A stretch of DNA of 62,950 nt from the NCBI GenBank assembly GCA_014804245.1, contig JAAVAE010000054.1, positions 1 through 62,950 of the forward strand. The letters are read 5' to 3'. The stretch is from Lachnospiraceae bacterium (GTDB taxonomy: Bacteria > Bacillota > Clostridia > Lachnospirales > Lachnospiraceae). The number at the start of each line of letters is the position of its first letter. Position 1 is the first letter of the stretch. Made by a program: the position numbers and the translations under genes. The notes under the pieces were generated by a model. It was not told where the DNA came from. It saw only the letters and a list, made by a program, of their open reading frames with translations, and ran no database searches. This document shows, piece after piece, positions 45,799 to 54,373 of the stretch.

Positions 45799-46188
45799 CT
45801 ACGTTTCGGAATCTTGCAATTTTTTCATAAATTCCAAATGAGCTTTCAGACGTTCTGGTGACATCTTACTGCTCATATCAAAAAGTGAACGCATATCTGG
45901 GTTATCATAAATTGCTTGTGCAATCTTCTTTGTTTCCTCATTCAGATAATAACCTTCTTCCTGTTCTTTAGATGTATCAGTAAGCAGGTCAGCCATTTCA
46001 ATGTGAAACCATAAGCATATTTCGTTGACGGTGTTTACTCTCGGCATTTTTTGACCAGCGCACCATGCAGAAACCAAGCCTGTGCTACATCCTAAATATT
46101 TAGCCAAATCTACCTGTTTCTTCTGGTTTAAGTCCATAAAATATTTCAAATTCTTTGCAAATATTTTCTTAGCCGCATCCTCTGACAT
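45799..46188 (-). CDS. Prophage XRE-family repressor (CI-like)
   Basis: 129 residues; ATG 46188 follows GGAGG by 8 bases. Helix-turn-helix at about 12-60 (KKQVDLAKYLGCSTGLVSAW), then a C-terminal helical part (MSPERLKAHLEFMKKL). Divergent from the cro-like gene and presumably binds the ACTCTC-N4-GAGAGT sites in both promoters to keep the prophage silent. Confidence 0.85.
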   Translation of the reverse strand: MSEDAAKKIFAKNLKYFMDLNQKKQVDLAKYLGCSTGLVSAWCAGQKMPRVNTVNEICLWFHIEMADLLTDTSKEQEEGYYLNEETKKIAQAIYDNPDMRSLFDMSSKMSPERLKAHLEFMKKLQDSET

Positions 46189-46220
46189 ATAACCCACCTC
46201 CGTATGCGTTGTATATGCTA

Positions 46221-46249
46221 ATTATACTCTAAAAGAAAGGTTATCGCAA
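46221..46249 (-). promoter_or_regulatory. Repressor-maintenance promoter with half operator
   Basis: Minus strand TTGCGA, 17-base spacer, TATAAT. The spacer holds an imperfect operator (plus strand ACTCTAAAAGAAAG, 46226-46239). Confidence 0.75.
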
Positions 46250-46279
46250 CAAAAAAATAAAATAAATTCACTTTTAGTA

Positions 46280-46307
46280 TTGACAACTCTCCAAAAGAGA
46301 GTATAAT
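46280..46307 (+). promoter_or_regulatory. Early lytic promoter with operator between -35 and -10
   Basis: TTGACA and TATAAT flank a 16-base spacer that is itself the operator ACTCTCCAAAAGAGAG (46286-46301). Binding would block polymerase directly. Confidence 0.85.
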
Positions 46308-46363
46308 ACAAGACATGGACGTGTAATCAGAGAACATGAGCCGGAAAAGAAAAGGAGTGTAAA

Positions 46364-46585
46364 ATGAAAAAATTACGACTTGCGGGATTGAGGGTAAATG
46401 CAGAATTAACGCAAGAAGATGTAGCCAATGCGCTTCATGTAAGCAAAAGCACTGTAGGAAAGTGGGAAAATTACATAACTTCCCCTACAGCAACTCAGCT
46501 ACAGCAGTTATGCAATCTGTATCATTGCACATTGAACGATGTTTTTATACCCTCAAAACTCTCAAAGGAGAGTTTGAAAAAGTAA
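46364..46585 (+). CDS. Cro-like XRE regulator
   Basis: 73 residues, nearly all helix-turn-helix: ELTQEDVANALHVSKSTVGKW, LQQLCNLYHCTLNDVF. First gene of the rightward early transcript; AAGGAG upstream. Its own 3' end contains an operator-like palindrome (46556-46575). Confidence 0.87.
   Translation: MKKLRLAGLRVNAELTQEDVANALHVSKSTVGKWENYITSPTATQLQQLCNLYHCTLNDVFIPSKLSKESLKK
46556..46575. promoter_or_regulatory. Operator-like palindrome inside cro-like gene
   Basis: AAACTCTCAAAGGAGAGTTT, 8-bp arms, same core as the operators at 46286 and 62618. Confidence 0.6.
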
Positions 46586-46612
46586 AAAAGAGAGTATTTT
46601 AGGAGAAACACA

Positions 46613-47377
46613 ATGGATGGCATCACAATCTTTAATTCAACTGATTTTGGATCTGTAAGAACGATGGAAAAGGATGGAGAGCCGTACTTCTGTCTGAGCG
46701 ATATATGTCGGTGTTTGGATATTAAGAATGTTTCAGATTGTAAAACACGGTTGAAACCAGATGGGGCAATCATATCTGATGTGCAGACTAATGGAGGTAT
46801 ACAGAAAGCTACATTTGTAAACGAGGGAAATCTTTACCGTGTCATATTCCAAAGCAAGAAGCCGGAGGCTGAGAAGTTCACTGACTGGATTACAGAAATA
46901 GTTATACCGTCAATTCGCAAAAACGGCATTTTTTCGGTAAACCAGAACCTGAGTCCTCAGTTACAGCTTATGCAGTATATGGTAAACCAAATGGCGCAGC
47001 AGGAATTTGAAATCAGAAAAGCAAATGAGAAGTCTGATAAGGCGTTAGAAACCGTTTCAAAAATGAAAGACGAAATCCTTGCGCCACTTGGAGATTGGAG
47101 AAAAGACGTAAGTGAAAGGGTACGTACAATCGCTTATTATTGCAATATTCCATACCAGAGTTTATTTAATGAGATGTACAGTCAGTTGGAAATCAAAGCA
47201 CACTGCAATTTGGAAATTTTGAAGAAAAATAAGGTGGCACGGTTGGAAAAAGCCGGACAGACAAAATCCTATATCAAAAGTGAAACAACAAAACTGGCAG
47301 TAATTGAGGGCAAGGATAGGCTTAAAGAGATATTTTCGTCTATCGTGCGAGAGTATTCTGCAAAATATTTGGTATAG
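46613..47377 (+). CDS. Phage antirepressor (BRO-N domain)
   Basis: 254 residues. The BRO-N fold is at 1-110 (IFNSTDFGSVRTMEKDGEPYF, quoted in part as GSVRTMEKDGEPYF; CLDIKNVSDCKTRL; TEIVIPSIRKNG). A coiled segment follows and then an ORF6C-like C-terminal domain (about 160-250). Phage antirepressors of this type bind and inactivate the CI-type repressor. Confidence 0.88.
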   Translation: MDGITIFNSTDFGSVRTMEKDGEPYFCLSDICRCLDIKNVSDCKTRLKPDGAIISDVQTNGGIQKATFVNEGNLYRVIFQSKKPEAEKFTDWITEIVIPSIRKNGIFSVNQNLSPQLQLMQYMVNQMAQQEFEIRKANEKSDKALETVSKMKDEILAPLGDWRKDVSERVRTIAYYCNIPYQSLFNEMYSQLEIKAHCNLEILKKNKVARLEKAGQTKSYIKSETTKLAVIEGKDRLKEIFSSIVREYSAKYLV

Positions 47378-47389
47378 GAGGGTGCGTAC

Positions 47390-47593
47390 ATGGAACAAAG
47401 GGTAACAGTTAAACAGGCAGCGAGTGAACTTCAAATGGGAGTTTTAACAGTCCAATGCCTTATGAAAGAGGGGCGGCTGCCAATCGGCTATGCACAGAAA
47501 AAAGAGGGATGTTCCCGGTATTCATTTTACATATATCGGCATCTGCTTGATGAGCACAAGCGATATTTAGGACTTGATAAGCACAGCCATTAG
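47390..47593 (+). CDS. Excisionase-like / MerR-type small DNA-binding protein
   Basis: 67 residues. MEQRVTVKQAASELQMGVLTVQ and LMKEGRLPIGYAQKK fit a winged helix of the Xis/HTH_17 class. AGGAGGG upstream. It could direct integrase to excision or regulate early genes; small size prevents a firm choice. Confidence 0.65.
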   Translation: MEQRVTVKQAASELQMGVLTVQCLMKEGRLPIGYAQKKEGCSRYSFYIYRHLLDEHKRYLGLDKHSH

Positions 47594-47638
47594 GCTTGTT
47601 TATAGACAATTCAATCAAAGAAAGGATGAACAAAGAAG

Positions 47639-47839
47639 ATGGAAAGAGGCACAGTGAAATGGTTCAATGCACAGAAAGGTTATGGATTTATTACGGCAGC
47701 GGACGGAACGGATGTTTTCGTTCACTATTCGGGCATCAGCATGGACGGCTTTAAAACGCTGATGGAAGGACAGGAAGTAACTTATGATGTGCAGAACGGA
47801 TCAAAAGGCGCACAGGCGGTCAATGTAACCGTTGCGTAA
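47639..47839 (+). CDS. Cold-shock protein (CspA family)
   Basis: 66 residues with RNP1 KGYGFI and RNP2 VFVHYS motifs and [11 protein letters not shown] opening. Single-stranded nucleic-acid chaperone. A phage-borne copy of a common host gene. Confidence 0.95.
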   Translation: MERGTVKWFNAQKGYGFITAADGTDVFVHYSGISMDGFKTLMEGQEVTYDVQNGSKGAQAVNVTVA

Positions 47840-47878
47840 GTGAACGCTACGGGTTTCCGTAGCAAGAAAGGAAATCAA

Positions 47879-48154
47879 ATGAAAACCATTATTGCCGGAA
47901 TTGGGTTTGTCCTGACGATGGTAGGGGCATCATGCGATATTGATAAAAGCGATATAAAGGTAGTTGCCGCTGTAGTGCTTATAGGATGCTTCTTTATGTG
48001 GATTGGAGGTAAAGATTATGAGTGCGAAGCAGAGGCACAGGAAAAGGAAAATGGAGTTCATAGGGAGTTGGATATTGGTTGTTACTTTCCTGCTCCTTTT
48101 GATAGGCTTTGTATTCCTTTTTCTAAAGCCGGATGTTGCAACAGAAAACGATGA
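47879..48154 (+). CDS. Small membrane protein overlapping the lytic-transglycosylase gene
   Basis: Start ATG 47879 after AAAGGAAA. Two helices (IIAGIGFVLTMVG and VVAAVVLIGCFFMWIGG) take up the first 40 codons. After that the frame overlaps the next gene by about 137 bases and the residues (CEAEAQEKENG...) look like out-of-frame translation, so the original stop was probably lost. Supplies the GGAGG site for the next gene. Confidence 0.5.
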   Translation: MKTIIAGIGFVLTMVGASCDIDKSDIKVVAAVVLIGCFFMWIGGKDYECEAEAQEKENGVHRELDIGCYFPAPFDRLCIPFSKAGCCNRKR

Positions 48155-48737
48155 GGAAATTGAAACCGTAGAAATTTGTGTTATACAGCCAGAAAGTATT
48201 GAGCTGGAAGAATGTGTTGAGGAAAAGTCGCAGGTTGTGATTGAATCCGTGGAACCATTCGGCACAATAGATTTTATCCCTATTGATGCGGAGGACACCT
48301 ACATATCAGATGAAATCCAGACACTTTGCATTGAAATAGGGGAACAGACAAGGTATTGTCCTGAATTTCTTATGTCAATCATAGAATCGGAATCAAGCGG
48401 TAGGAAATACGCTGAGAATGGTCCGTGCAAAGGTGTTATGCAAATCAACACAGATTGGCCGGAAATAGCTGAGTACATGGAGCAACATGGATATACGGAT
48501 ATATACGATTACGAAACAAATATCAGGCTTGGGTGTTATGTACTCGATTTGAAACGGGAGATATACGGAGATGATATTTACGCTGTACTCATGGGTTACA
48601 ACGGTTCATCAGATGTCATTGAGAGAGTGGAAAACGGCAACTACACAGATTATGCCATCAATGTAGTTAATAGAACATGGGAGTTAGAAAGGCTGCATGA
48701 AAAAACTCAGCGGCGGTTTTCAAATGATTTTATATAA
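48018..48737 (+). CDS. Membrane-anchored lytic transglycosylase-like protein
   Basis: 239 residues from ATG 48018 (GGAGG 8 bases before). Basic cytoplasmic end (SAKQRHRKRK), one helix (SWILVVTFLLLLIGFVFLF, about 19-37), acidic linker to about 100, then an SLT fold: EFLMSIIESESSG with catalytic Glu, GVMQIN, and VLMGYNGSSDVIE. Common in integrative elements for local wall opening; in a prophage early region its role is unclear. Confidence 0.85.
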   Translation: MSAKQRHRKRKMEFIGSWILVVTFLLLLIGFVFLFLKPDVATENDEEIETVEICVIQPESIELEECVEEKSQVVIESVEPFGTIDFIPIDAEDTYISDEIQTLCIEIGEQTRYCPEFLMSIIESESSGRKYAENGPCKGVMQINTDWPEIAEYMEQHGYTDIYDYETNIRLGCYVLDLKREIYGDDIYAVLMGYNGSSDVIERVENGNYTDYAINVVNRTWELERLHEKTQRRFSNDFI

Positions 48738-48749
48738 AAGGAGGTAAAA

Positions 48750-50180
48750 GTGAAAATTTCAAGAATTAAAATTAAAAATTTGTTCGGTATTTGTGAGTAC
48801 GAAACGGATGGTAAGAATCTTGAACTTACCGGAACAAACGGCGTTGGAAAGACAAGCATCTTGGACGCTATCAAATATGCACTCACAAACCGTTCTGACC
48901 GCAAGTACATAGTCCGAGACGGAGAAACTGAGGGAGAAATCATCATAGAAACAGATACCGGTCTCGTCATTGATCGGAAATCTCGTATCGGACAGACAGA
49001 TTATAAGTCCGTCAAACAAAACGGAATGACGGTAAATTCCCCGGAAGCGTTTCTGAAAGATATTATCACGCCGTTGCAGCTTTCTCCGGTGGAGTTTATG
49101 GCTATGGACGAAAAGGCGCAAAATGCCCTCATACTGAATATGCTTGACTATCCGTGGAATATGGAAACCATCAAGGGTTGGTTTGGGGAGATACCGCAGG
49201 ATGTCAATTACGATCAGAACATCCTTGCTGTTCTTAATGACATTCAGGCTGAGAATGGTACATATTACATGACACGGCAGGATATTAACCGCGATATTCG
49301 CTCAAAACGTGCCATTATTGAGGAAATCGGAACCTCTCTTCCAACTGATTATGACGGCGCACGGTGGGAGAAAGAAAACCTTTCGGAACTTTACACAAAG
49401 ATTGAGAGAATCCGCAAGGATAATGAAACCATCGAAAAGGCAAAACGCCTCAAAGAAAGCCGCGATAACAAGATCCGTTCGTTTGAGGCTGATAAGGAAA
49501 TTGCATTAGCGGCACTTGATCGGGAAATGTCCGCAAGAAAGACTGATTTAGAGAGCGAATTATCCTCTCTGAAAGAACGCATTTTGGCATTGGAAAAAGA
49601 AAAAGACGGACTTTCGGAGATTAAAAAGGATAAGGAGTCTGTCATTAACAGTGAGTACGAAAAGAAAGTAGCTCAGTATGATTCTGAGATTGCTGCCTAT
49701 GAGGAATATGCGGATAAGGAAACGAAGCCAATTAATGATCTCATAACAAAAGCAACCGAAACTGAAAAAATGAAATCCCATGTAAATGAATGGAAGAGGA
49801 TGCTGACTTTGGAAGAAGAGGTTGGGGAACTTGCGAAGAAATCCTCATCACTCACAGAGAAGATTGAGAAAGCCCGGACACTTCCCGGAGAAATACTCGA
49901 AACAGCAAAAATCCCGATCGCAGGTCTTTCTGTAAAGAATGGCATACCGCTTATAAACGGACTTCCGGTAAGCAATTTGTCTGAGGGAGAGAAACTGGAT
50001 CTCTGTATTGATGTTACGATTCAGAATCCGGCAGGATTACAGATTATCCTCATAGACGGCATAGAAAAGCTGTCTACCAATATGAGAGAGCGGTTATACA
50101 GCAAGTGCAAGGAAAAGGGAATACAGTTTATTTCCACCAGAACAACAGACAGTGAAGATTTAACGATTGTAGAAGTGTAG
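48750..50180 (+). CDS. SMC/Rad50-like AAA ATPase
   Basis: 476 residues from GTG 48750 preceded by AGGAGG. N-terminal ATP-binding half with LTGTNGVGKTSILDAIKY (Walker A, about 28-45); long coiled coil about 195-370; C-terminal half with signature LSEGEKLDL and Walker B IILIDGIEKL. SbcC/RecF-like phage DNA-repair or recombination protein acting with RecT and its nuclease in the same operon. Confidence 0.87.
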   Translation: MKISRIKIKNLFGICEYETDGKNLELTGTNGVGKTSILDAIKYALTNRSDRKYIVRDGETEGEIIIETDTGLVIDRKSRIGQTDYKSVKQNGMTVNSPEAFLKDIITPLQLSPVEFMAMDEKAQNALILNMLDYPWNMETIKGWFGEIPQDVNYDQNILAVLNDIQAENGTYYMTRQDINRDIRSKRAIIEEIGTSLPTDYDGARWEKENLSELYTKIERIRKDNETIEKAKRLKESRDNKIRSFEADKEIALAALDREMSARKTDLESELSSLKERILALEKEKDGLSEIKKDKESVINSEYEKKVAQYDSEIAAYEEYADKETKPINDLITKATETEKMKSHVNEWKRMLTLEEEVGELAKKSSSLTEKIEKARTLPGEILETAKIPIAGLSVKNGIPLINGLPVSNLSEGEKLDLCIDVTIQNPAGLQIILIDGIEKLSTNMRERLYSKCKEKGIQFISTRTTDSEDLTIVEV

Positions 50181-50192
50181 GAGGATAACGCG

Positions 50193-50546
50193 ATGGCAGA
50201 TAACAGCAGATTAGATTCCTTGATGATGCTCATGGCATTAAAGACAATGGAGAGTGATTTAAAAGGCAAATCCATAACGCCTTTTACGGTAAGCATAGAA
50301 GTTTCAGCTACATCCGTTTCATGCCACACAAGGGGAAACAGAAAGCTCATAGAGGATGTTGACGGACTGGAGTGGTTTAAGGAAACACAGGAGCGTATCG
50401 AACCAATCATGTCTGAGCAGACAACCAAGTTTGCAGAACTCTTGCAAAAGAAATTCGGGCTTTCTTTTGCGAAAGAACCCAAAACAGACGGACCTTCGTT
50501 TGAAGATCTTTTAAAACAGTTGTTTTCGGGGGGGACTGAAGGTTAG
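50193..50546 (+). CDS. Hypothetical phage protein, 117 aa
   Basis: GGAGG before ATG. No recognisable domain; a Met-rich amphipathic start (LDSLMMLMALKTME), a strand-rich middle and a helical end (FEDLLKQLFSGGTEG). The last codons contain a run of seven G (50528-50534), so slippage would alter only the tail. Lies between the ATPase and recT. Confidence 0.6.
   Translation: MADNSRLDSLMMLMALKTMESDLKGKSITPFTVSIEVSATSVSCHTRGNRKLIEDVDGLEWFKETQERIEPIMSEQTTKFAELLQKKFGLSFAKEPKTDGPSFEDLLKQLFSGGTEG
50528..50534 (+). repeat. Poly-G tract 5 (G7) near recT
   Basis: Seven G followed by ACTGAAGG at the end of the 117-residue protein gene. Confidence 0.9.
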
Positions 50547-50627
50547 GTGTTTAGCCTAACCTCACTCGTTGCCAATATTTAATGCCGCAAGGGGTATAAC
50601 CCCAACTAAAAAAGGAGGATATGCGGC

Positions 50628-51416
50628 ATGGCAACAAATGACAAGAATTATCTCGTTGAGGTTAATTCGCAACTTGGGGCGGCTCTTGACAAACAGGTAG
50701 CTGCTCTGCCTGACAAATTCAACAAACAAAGATTTATGCAAAACTGCATGACGGTTCTGCAGGACGGTCAGGCTGATTTTTCAAAGGTTGAGGCAAAAAC
50801 CGTAGTAAGAACTCTTCTGAAAGGTGCGTTCTTAGGACTGGACTTCTTCAATGGAGAGTGCTACGCAATTCCCTATGGTACTCAGTGTAATTTCCAGACG
50901 GACTACAAGGGAGAAATCAAACTCTGCAAACGGTACTCAAAGAACCCTATCAAGGACATCTATGCAAAGGTGGTTAAAGAAGGGGATTACTTCGAGGAAG
51001 TTATCGAAAACGGCAAGCAGACCGTGAATTTCAAGCCAAAATCGTTCAACGATGGAGAGATTATTGGTGCATTTGCAATCGTTCTGTATCAGGACGGCTC
51101 TATGATGTACGATACCATGAGCAAAGCTGAGATTGAACATACTCGCCAGGTGTTTTCAAAGGCGAAAGACAGCAAGGCTTGGAAAGAAAGCTACGGAGAA
51201 ATGTGCAAAAAGACCGTTCTCCGTCGTCTTTGCAAATTGATTGATCTTGACTTTGATACGGCTGAACAGTGTCAGGCTTTCGAGGACGGATCAGAGTTTG
51301 ATGTAAAGGAGCAGCCAAAAGAGAAATATCAGGCACAGGATGTATACGCTAACAATGGCAAAGAAGTCATTGACGGCGAATTTAAGGAATTAAACGGGGG
51401 TGGTGCAGATGAGTAA
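50628..51416 (+). CDS. recT: RecT-family single-strand annealing recombinase
   Basis: 262 residues. Family motifs: RTLLKGAFLGLDFFNGECYAIPYG (cited in part as LGLDFFNGECYAIPYG), CNFQTDYKGEIKLCKRYS, WKESYGEMCKKTVLRRL. Anneals complementary single strands during phage recombination; the partner exonuclease gene overlaps its 3' end. Confidence 0.95.
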   Translation: MATNDKNYLVEVNSQLGAALDKQVAALPDKFNKQRFMQNCMTVLQDGQADFSKVEAKTVVRTLLKGAFLGLDFFNGECYAIPYGTQCNFQTDYKGEIKLCKRYSKNPIKDIYAKVVKEGDYFEEVIENGKQTVNFKPKSFNDGEIIGAFAIVLYQDGSMMYDTMSKAEIEHTRQVFSKAKDSKAWKESYGEMCKKTVLRRLCKLIDLDFDTAEQCQAFEDGSEFDVKEQPKEKYQAQDVYANNGKEVIDGEFKELNGGGADE

Positions 51417-52278
51417 CCAAATCGCACCGGAAAGCGCGGCGGAGAAAACTCTGCCCGTGCTTACCCCGGAAAATTATTATTCCGTGGAAAGCAATATCGC
51501 CTATGTGTCGGTTAGCCAGTACAAGGATTTTATCGGAACAACAGGACAGATGGGATGTGAAGCGGCAGCGTTGGCAAGAATGCGCGGGGAGTTGCCGGAG
51601 GAAAAGACTACAGCATTATTGGTTGGTTCCTATGTGGATGCTTATTTTGAGGGTACGCTGCCTACTTTTATCGCACAAAACCCGGAAGTGATTTCAACCA
51701 GAGGGGCAACCGCCGGACAGTTAAAATCCGAATTTCGTCAGGCTGAGATTATGATACAGCGTGCAGAGAGAGACGAAACTTTCATGAAATATATGAAAGG
51801 CGATAAACAGGTAATTATGACCGGGGAGATTGAGGGTGTTCCGGTCAAAATCAAGATTGACAGTGCGGATGGCATGAGAATTACTGACCTTAAAACGGTG
51901 CGCTCCATAACAGAAACGTTCTATGCAAAAGACCTGAATCAGCGTCTTAATTTCTGCGAATGGTGGGGATATGACCTACAAGGTGCTGTTTACAGAGAGA
52001 TTTACAGGCAGAATACGGGAGATTTGTTACCGTTCTATATCTGCGCAGTCAGCAAGGATAAGACTGGAACGGTATGCCATCCGAGGATTAAGGTTATCGA
52101 AGTTCCACCTATCAAGATGGATGAGAAGTTAATAGAGGTTAAATCCCAGATTGTCAAAATCCAGGATTTGAAAGAAGGTCTGTATGAACCTATCAGATGT
52201 GAGATTTGTGATTATTGCGCCGACACTGAGGTTCTGGAAGGACCTGTGTCTATGGATATGCTTATGGGGGAAATCTGA
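51409..52278 (+). CDS. PD-(D/E)XK exonuclease (RecE-like, DUF3799)
   Basis: 289 residues; ATG 51409 follows GGGGGTGG and overlaps recT. VSQYKDFIG opening, VGSYVDAYFEG with catalytic-site Asp, GVPVKIKIDSADGMRITDLKTVRS holding the D...DxK core, and LQGAVYREIY. C-terminal CEICDYC may bind an Fe-S cluster as in related AddB/Cas4-like nucleases. Generates the single strands for RecT. Confidence 0.9.
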   Translation: MSNQIAPESAAEKTLPVLTPENYYSVESNIAYVSVSQYKDFIGTTGQMGCEAAALARMRGELPEEKTTALLVGSYVDAYFEGTLPTFIAQNPEVISTRGATAGQLKSEFRQAEIMIQRAERDETFMKYMKGDKQVIMTGEIEGVPVKIKIDSADGMRITDLKTVRSITETFYAKDLNQRLNFCEWWGYDLQGAVYREIYRQNTGDLLPFYICAVSKDKTGTVCHPRIKVIEVPPIKMDEKLIEVKSQIVKIQDLKEGLYEPIRCEICDYCADTEVLEGPVSMDMLMGEI

Positions 52279-52592
52279 TGAAAGACTCAATCGTAATTGA
52301 TATGAAATATGCGGACTACGATCTGATTGACGGGACTCCATCGGTAGAGAGGCATCACATATTTGGCGGTCCTAACCGCAAAAAGGCAGATGATGATGGG
52401 TTGTGGGTTCCTTTGACCTACGCCCATCATCAGGGCAATATGAGTGTTCATAACAATAAAGAAATGAAAGCCCTCATGCACATTATAGGGCAGCTTGCAT
52501 ACGAACTGGAATTATTGTCTACCGGCGAAGCAAAAACCAAAGAAGAGGCAAAAGAAATGTTCCGGCGCAGATATGGGAAGAGCTTTTTGTGA
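52278..52592 (+). CDS. HNH-like phage nuclease
   Basis: 104 residues. VERHHIFGGPNRKKADDDGLW gives the first His pair; PLTYAHHQGNMSVHNNKE completes the HNH beta-beta-alpha metal finger. Often found beside RecT in Firmicutes phages. ATG overlaps the stop of the exonuclease gene. Confidence 0.8.
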   Translation: MKDSIVIDMKYADYDLIDGTPSVERHHIFGGPNRKKADDDGLWVPLTYAHHQGNMSVHNNKEMKALMHIIGQLAYELELLSTGEAKTKEEAKEMFRRRYGKSFL

Positions 52593-52648
52593 TAATCAAC
52601 CGGCAACGGTGGTTATATATTCTTATCTCTGAAAGGAAGTGATGAAAA

Positions 52649-53125
52649 TTGGCAAAAGAGATATTAACATTAGCCTCTATGTGTGGAGGCGGCGTTCAGG
52701 AAAGAATCAATCGCGCCCTTGCGAAGATTTCTGATAACATCTTGGATCCCAACACAGAGGCAAAGAAAAAGCGTGTTCTTACGGTTAAGATCGAACTTAC
52801 TCCGAGCGAGGACGACAGGGAGGACGTTGTAGTAGACGTATCAACCGCCTATAAACTCGCACCGGAGGTTGGTCTGAAAACTCAGCTCTTTATCAACAAA
52901 GACTTTAAAACAGGGGAAATCAGCATTACAGAACACGCAAAAGGTCAGATTAAAGGGCAGCTTACTCTTGATGATTATGGAATGTCTACGGATCAGGAAG
53001 AGAAACAGTCCAGAGAAGAACTTGCAAAAGAACTTGGCTGCGATCCTGATACCGGGGAGTTATTGGAACATCAGGAAGAACAGCAAGGAAAAGTGGTTAA
53101 TCTGAGAAAGGTTCAGAATGGATAG
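52649..53125 (+). CDS. Phage protein annotated elsewhere as replication terminator protein
   Basis: 158 residues from TTG 52649 (GGAAGTG upstream). LASMCGGGVQERINRALAKISDNILDPNT, quoted in part as GGVQERINRALAKI, and KKRVLTVKIELTP resemble a common phage protein of the recombination/replication block. The name is historical; no experimental role is known to me. Confidence 0.7.
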   Translation: MAKEILTLASMCGGGVQERINRALAKISDNILDPNTEAKKKRVLTVKIELTPSEDDREDVVVDVSTAYKLAPEVGLKTQLFINKDFKTGEISITEHAKGQIKGQLTLDDYGMSTDQEEKQSREELAKELGCDPDTGELLEHQEEQQGKVVNLRKVQNG

Positions 53126-53133
53126 GAGGAAAT

Positions 53134-53862
53134 ATGATTAAATCAGCAATAGACAGGATTTTGGAGCTTGCGGTTCCGAATGTAAAAACAATTAACGGAA
53201 GAAATTTTTCTGACAAGGATCTCGAACCGATAGATGCAGAACTTAGGGCGAGTAGTATTTCCATGAACACACTTACCGGTCTTATCGACTACATTAAATG
53301 CCAGAAGGATTTCAAGGAAATTCCTTACATCGTACAGATCGTATCTCCTACAGAGGTTCGGTTGATTTCGAGTTTGGATAAGGACAGAAAAAGGGAAGTT
53401 TTGGCTGAGGTTAAGGCGGAAATTCCTGATTTCAGTTACGGCAGATTTATCGAAAATGAGTCGTTTATCATCGGAGTGCAGTCAAAGTTTCTTGATGGAA
53501 ACGCAGAGAAGAACGACAAGCCGGTTGTGTTGCAGTTTGCCGGGAATGTTAAGGCTGGCACTGTGACCGAATATGGAGATACCGGTGTAGGACAGAAAGC
53601 GACTATTAAGAAAGGCACGGTTTCTATGGTTGAGGCAGAAGTGCCGAGTCCTTGCTTCCTCATGCCTTACAGAACCTTTACAGAGGTCGAGCAACCTATG
53701 AGCAGCTTTATATTCCGCGTGAAAGATAATGAACGTCTCGGCGTGGAATTTGCTTTATTTGAAGCAGATGGCGGCGCATGGAAGAATGAGGCGAAAGCCA
53801 ATATCAAAAGGTATCTGGCGGATGCTTTAAAAGATTATGAGAACATAACAGTAATATCGTAA
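53134..53862 (+). CDS. DUF2303 (YfdQ-like) phage protein
   Basis: 242 residues. The family tail is clear: YGDTGVGQKATIKKGT, PCFLMPYRTFTEVEQP, EFALFEADGGAWKNEA. GGAGG before ATG. Always near phage recombination genes; function unknown. Confidence 0.82.
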   Translation: MIKSAIDRILELAVPNVKTINGRNFSDKDLEPIDAELRASSISMNTLTGLIDYIKCQKDFKEIPYIVQIVSPTEVRLISSLDKDRKREVLAEVKAEIPDFSYGRFIENESFIIGVQSKFLDGNAEKNDKPVVLQFAGNVKAGTVTEYGDTGVGQKATIKKGTVSMVEAEVPSPCFLMPYRTFTEVEQPMSSFIFRVKDNERLGVEFALFEADGGAWKNEAKANIKRYLADALKDYENITVIS

Positions 53863-53913
53863 CAGCAGTATTTATCTCCGAAGATTGGTCTCTGAGGAAA
53901 AATATCACGGATG

Positions 53914-53935
53914 GGAGCTGCCTTTTGGCGGCTCC
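53914..53935 (+). terminator. Hairpin between DUF2303 and rusA-like genes
   Basis: GGAGCTGCC-TTTT-GGCGGCTCC with few following T, so a weak terminator or processing site. Confidence 0.4.
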
Positions 53936-53961
53936 TAAATAAAAAGTAAAGGTGTGATAGA

Positions 53962-54372
53962 ATGGCACAATATAAATTTGTGATTAAAGGTATATATTAC
54001 AACAAAAATCGAACTTTTCCTGATCTCAACGACTATCTACATGAGTGTGGCCGGCATCCGCAGCTTGGCGGAAAGCTAAAACGCGACTATCAAATAATAG
54101 CCGTAAATGCGATTAGAAAGCAGTTAGGCAGAGCAAAGGCAGAAAAGCCTATCCAGATACATTATGCGTTCTATGAGGCAGATATGGGGCGTGACAAGGG
54201 TAATATTTTTTCGTTTGCCGACAAAGTAATTGAGGATGCCCTGCAGAAAGCCGGTTTCTTAAAAAACGATAATTGGGTATGGATTGACCGCATTCTTTCT
54301 CCTGATTTTTATGTTGATAAAAACAATCCACGCATAGAGGTTACACTGACAGAAACAGATTGGGAGGTTTAG
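53962..54372 (+). CDS. RusA-family Holliday-junction resolvase
   Basis: 136 residues. The acidic catalytic positions of RusA are seen in FYEADMGRDKGNIFSFADKVIEDAL (cited in part as DKGNIFSFADKVIEDAL) and the end WVWIDRILSPDFYV. Resolves recombination intermediates before packaging. Confidence 0.87.
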   Translation: MAQYKFVIKGIYYNKNRTFPDLNDYLHECGRHPQLGGKLKRDYQIIAVNAIRKQLGRAKAEKPIQIHYAFYEADMGRDKGNIFSFADKVIEDALQKAGFLKNDNWVWIDRILSPDFYVDKNNPRIEVTLTETDWEV

Positions 54373-54373
54373 T

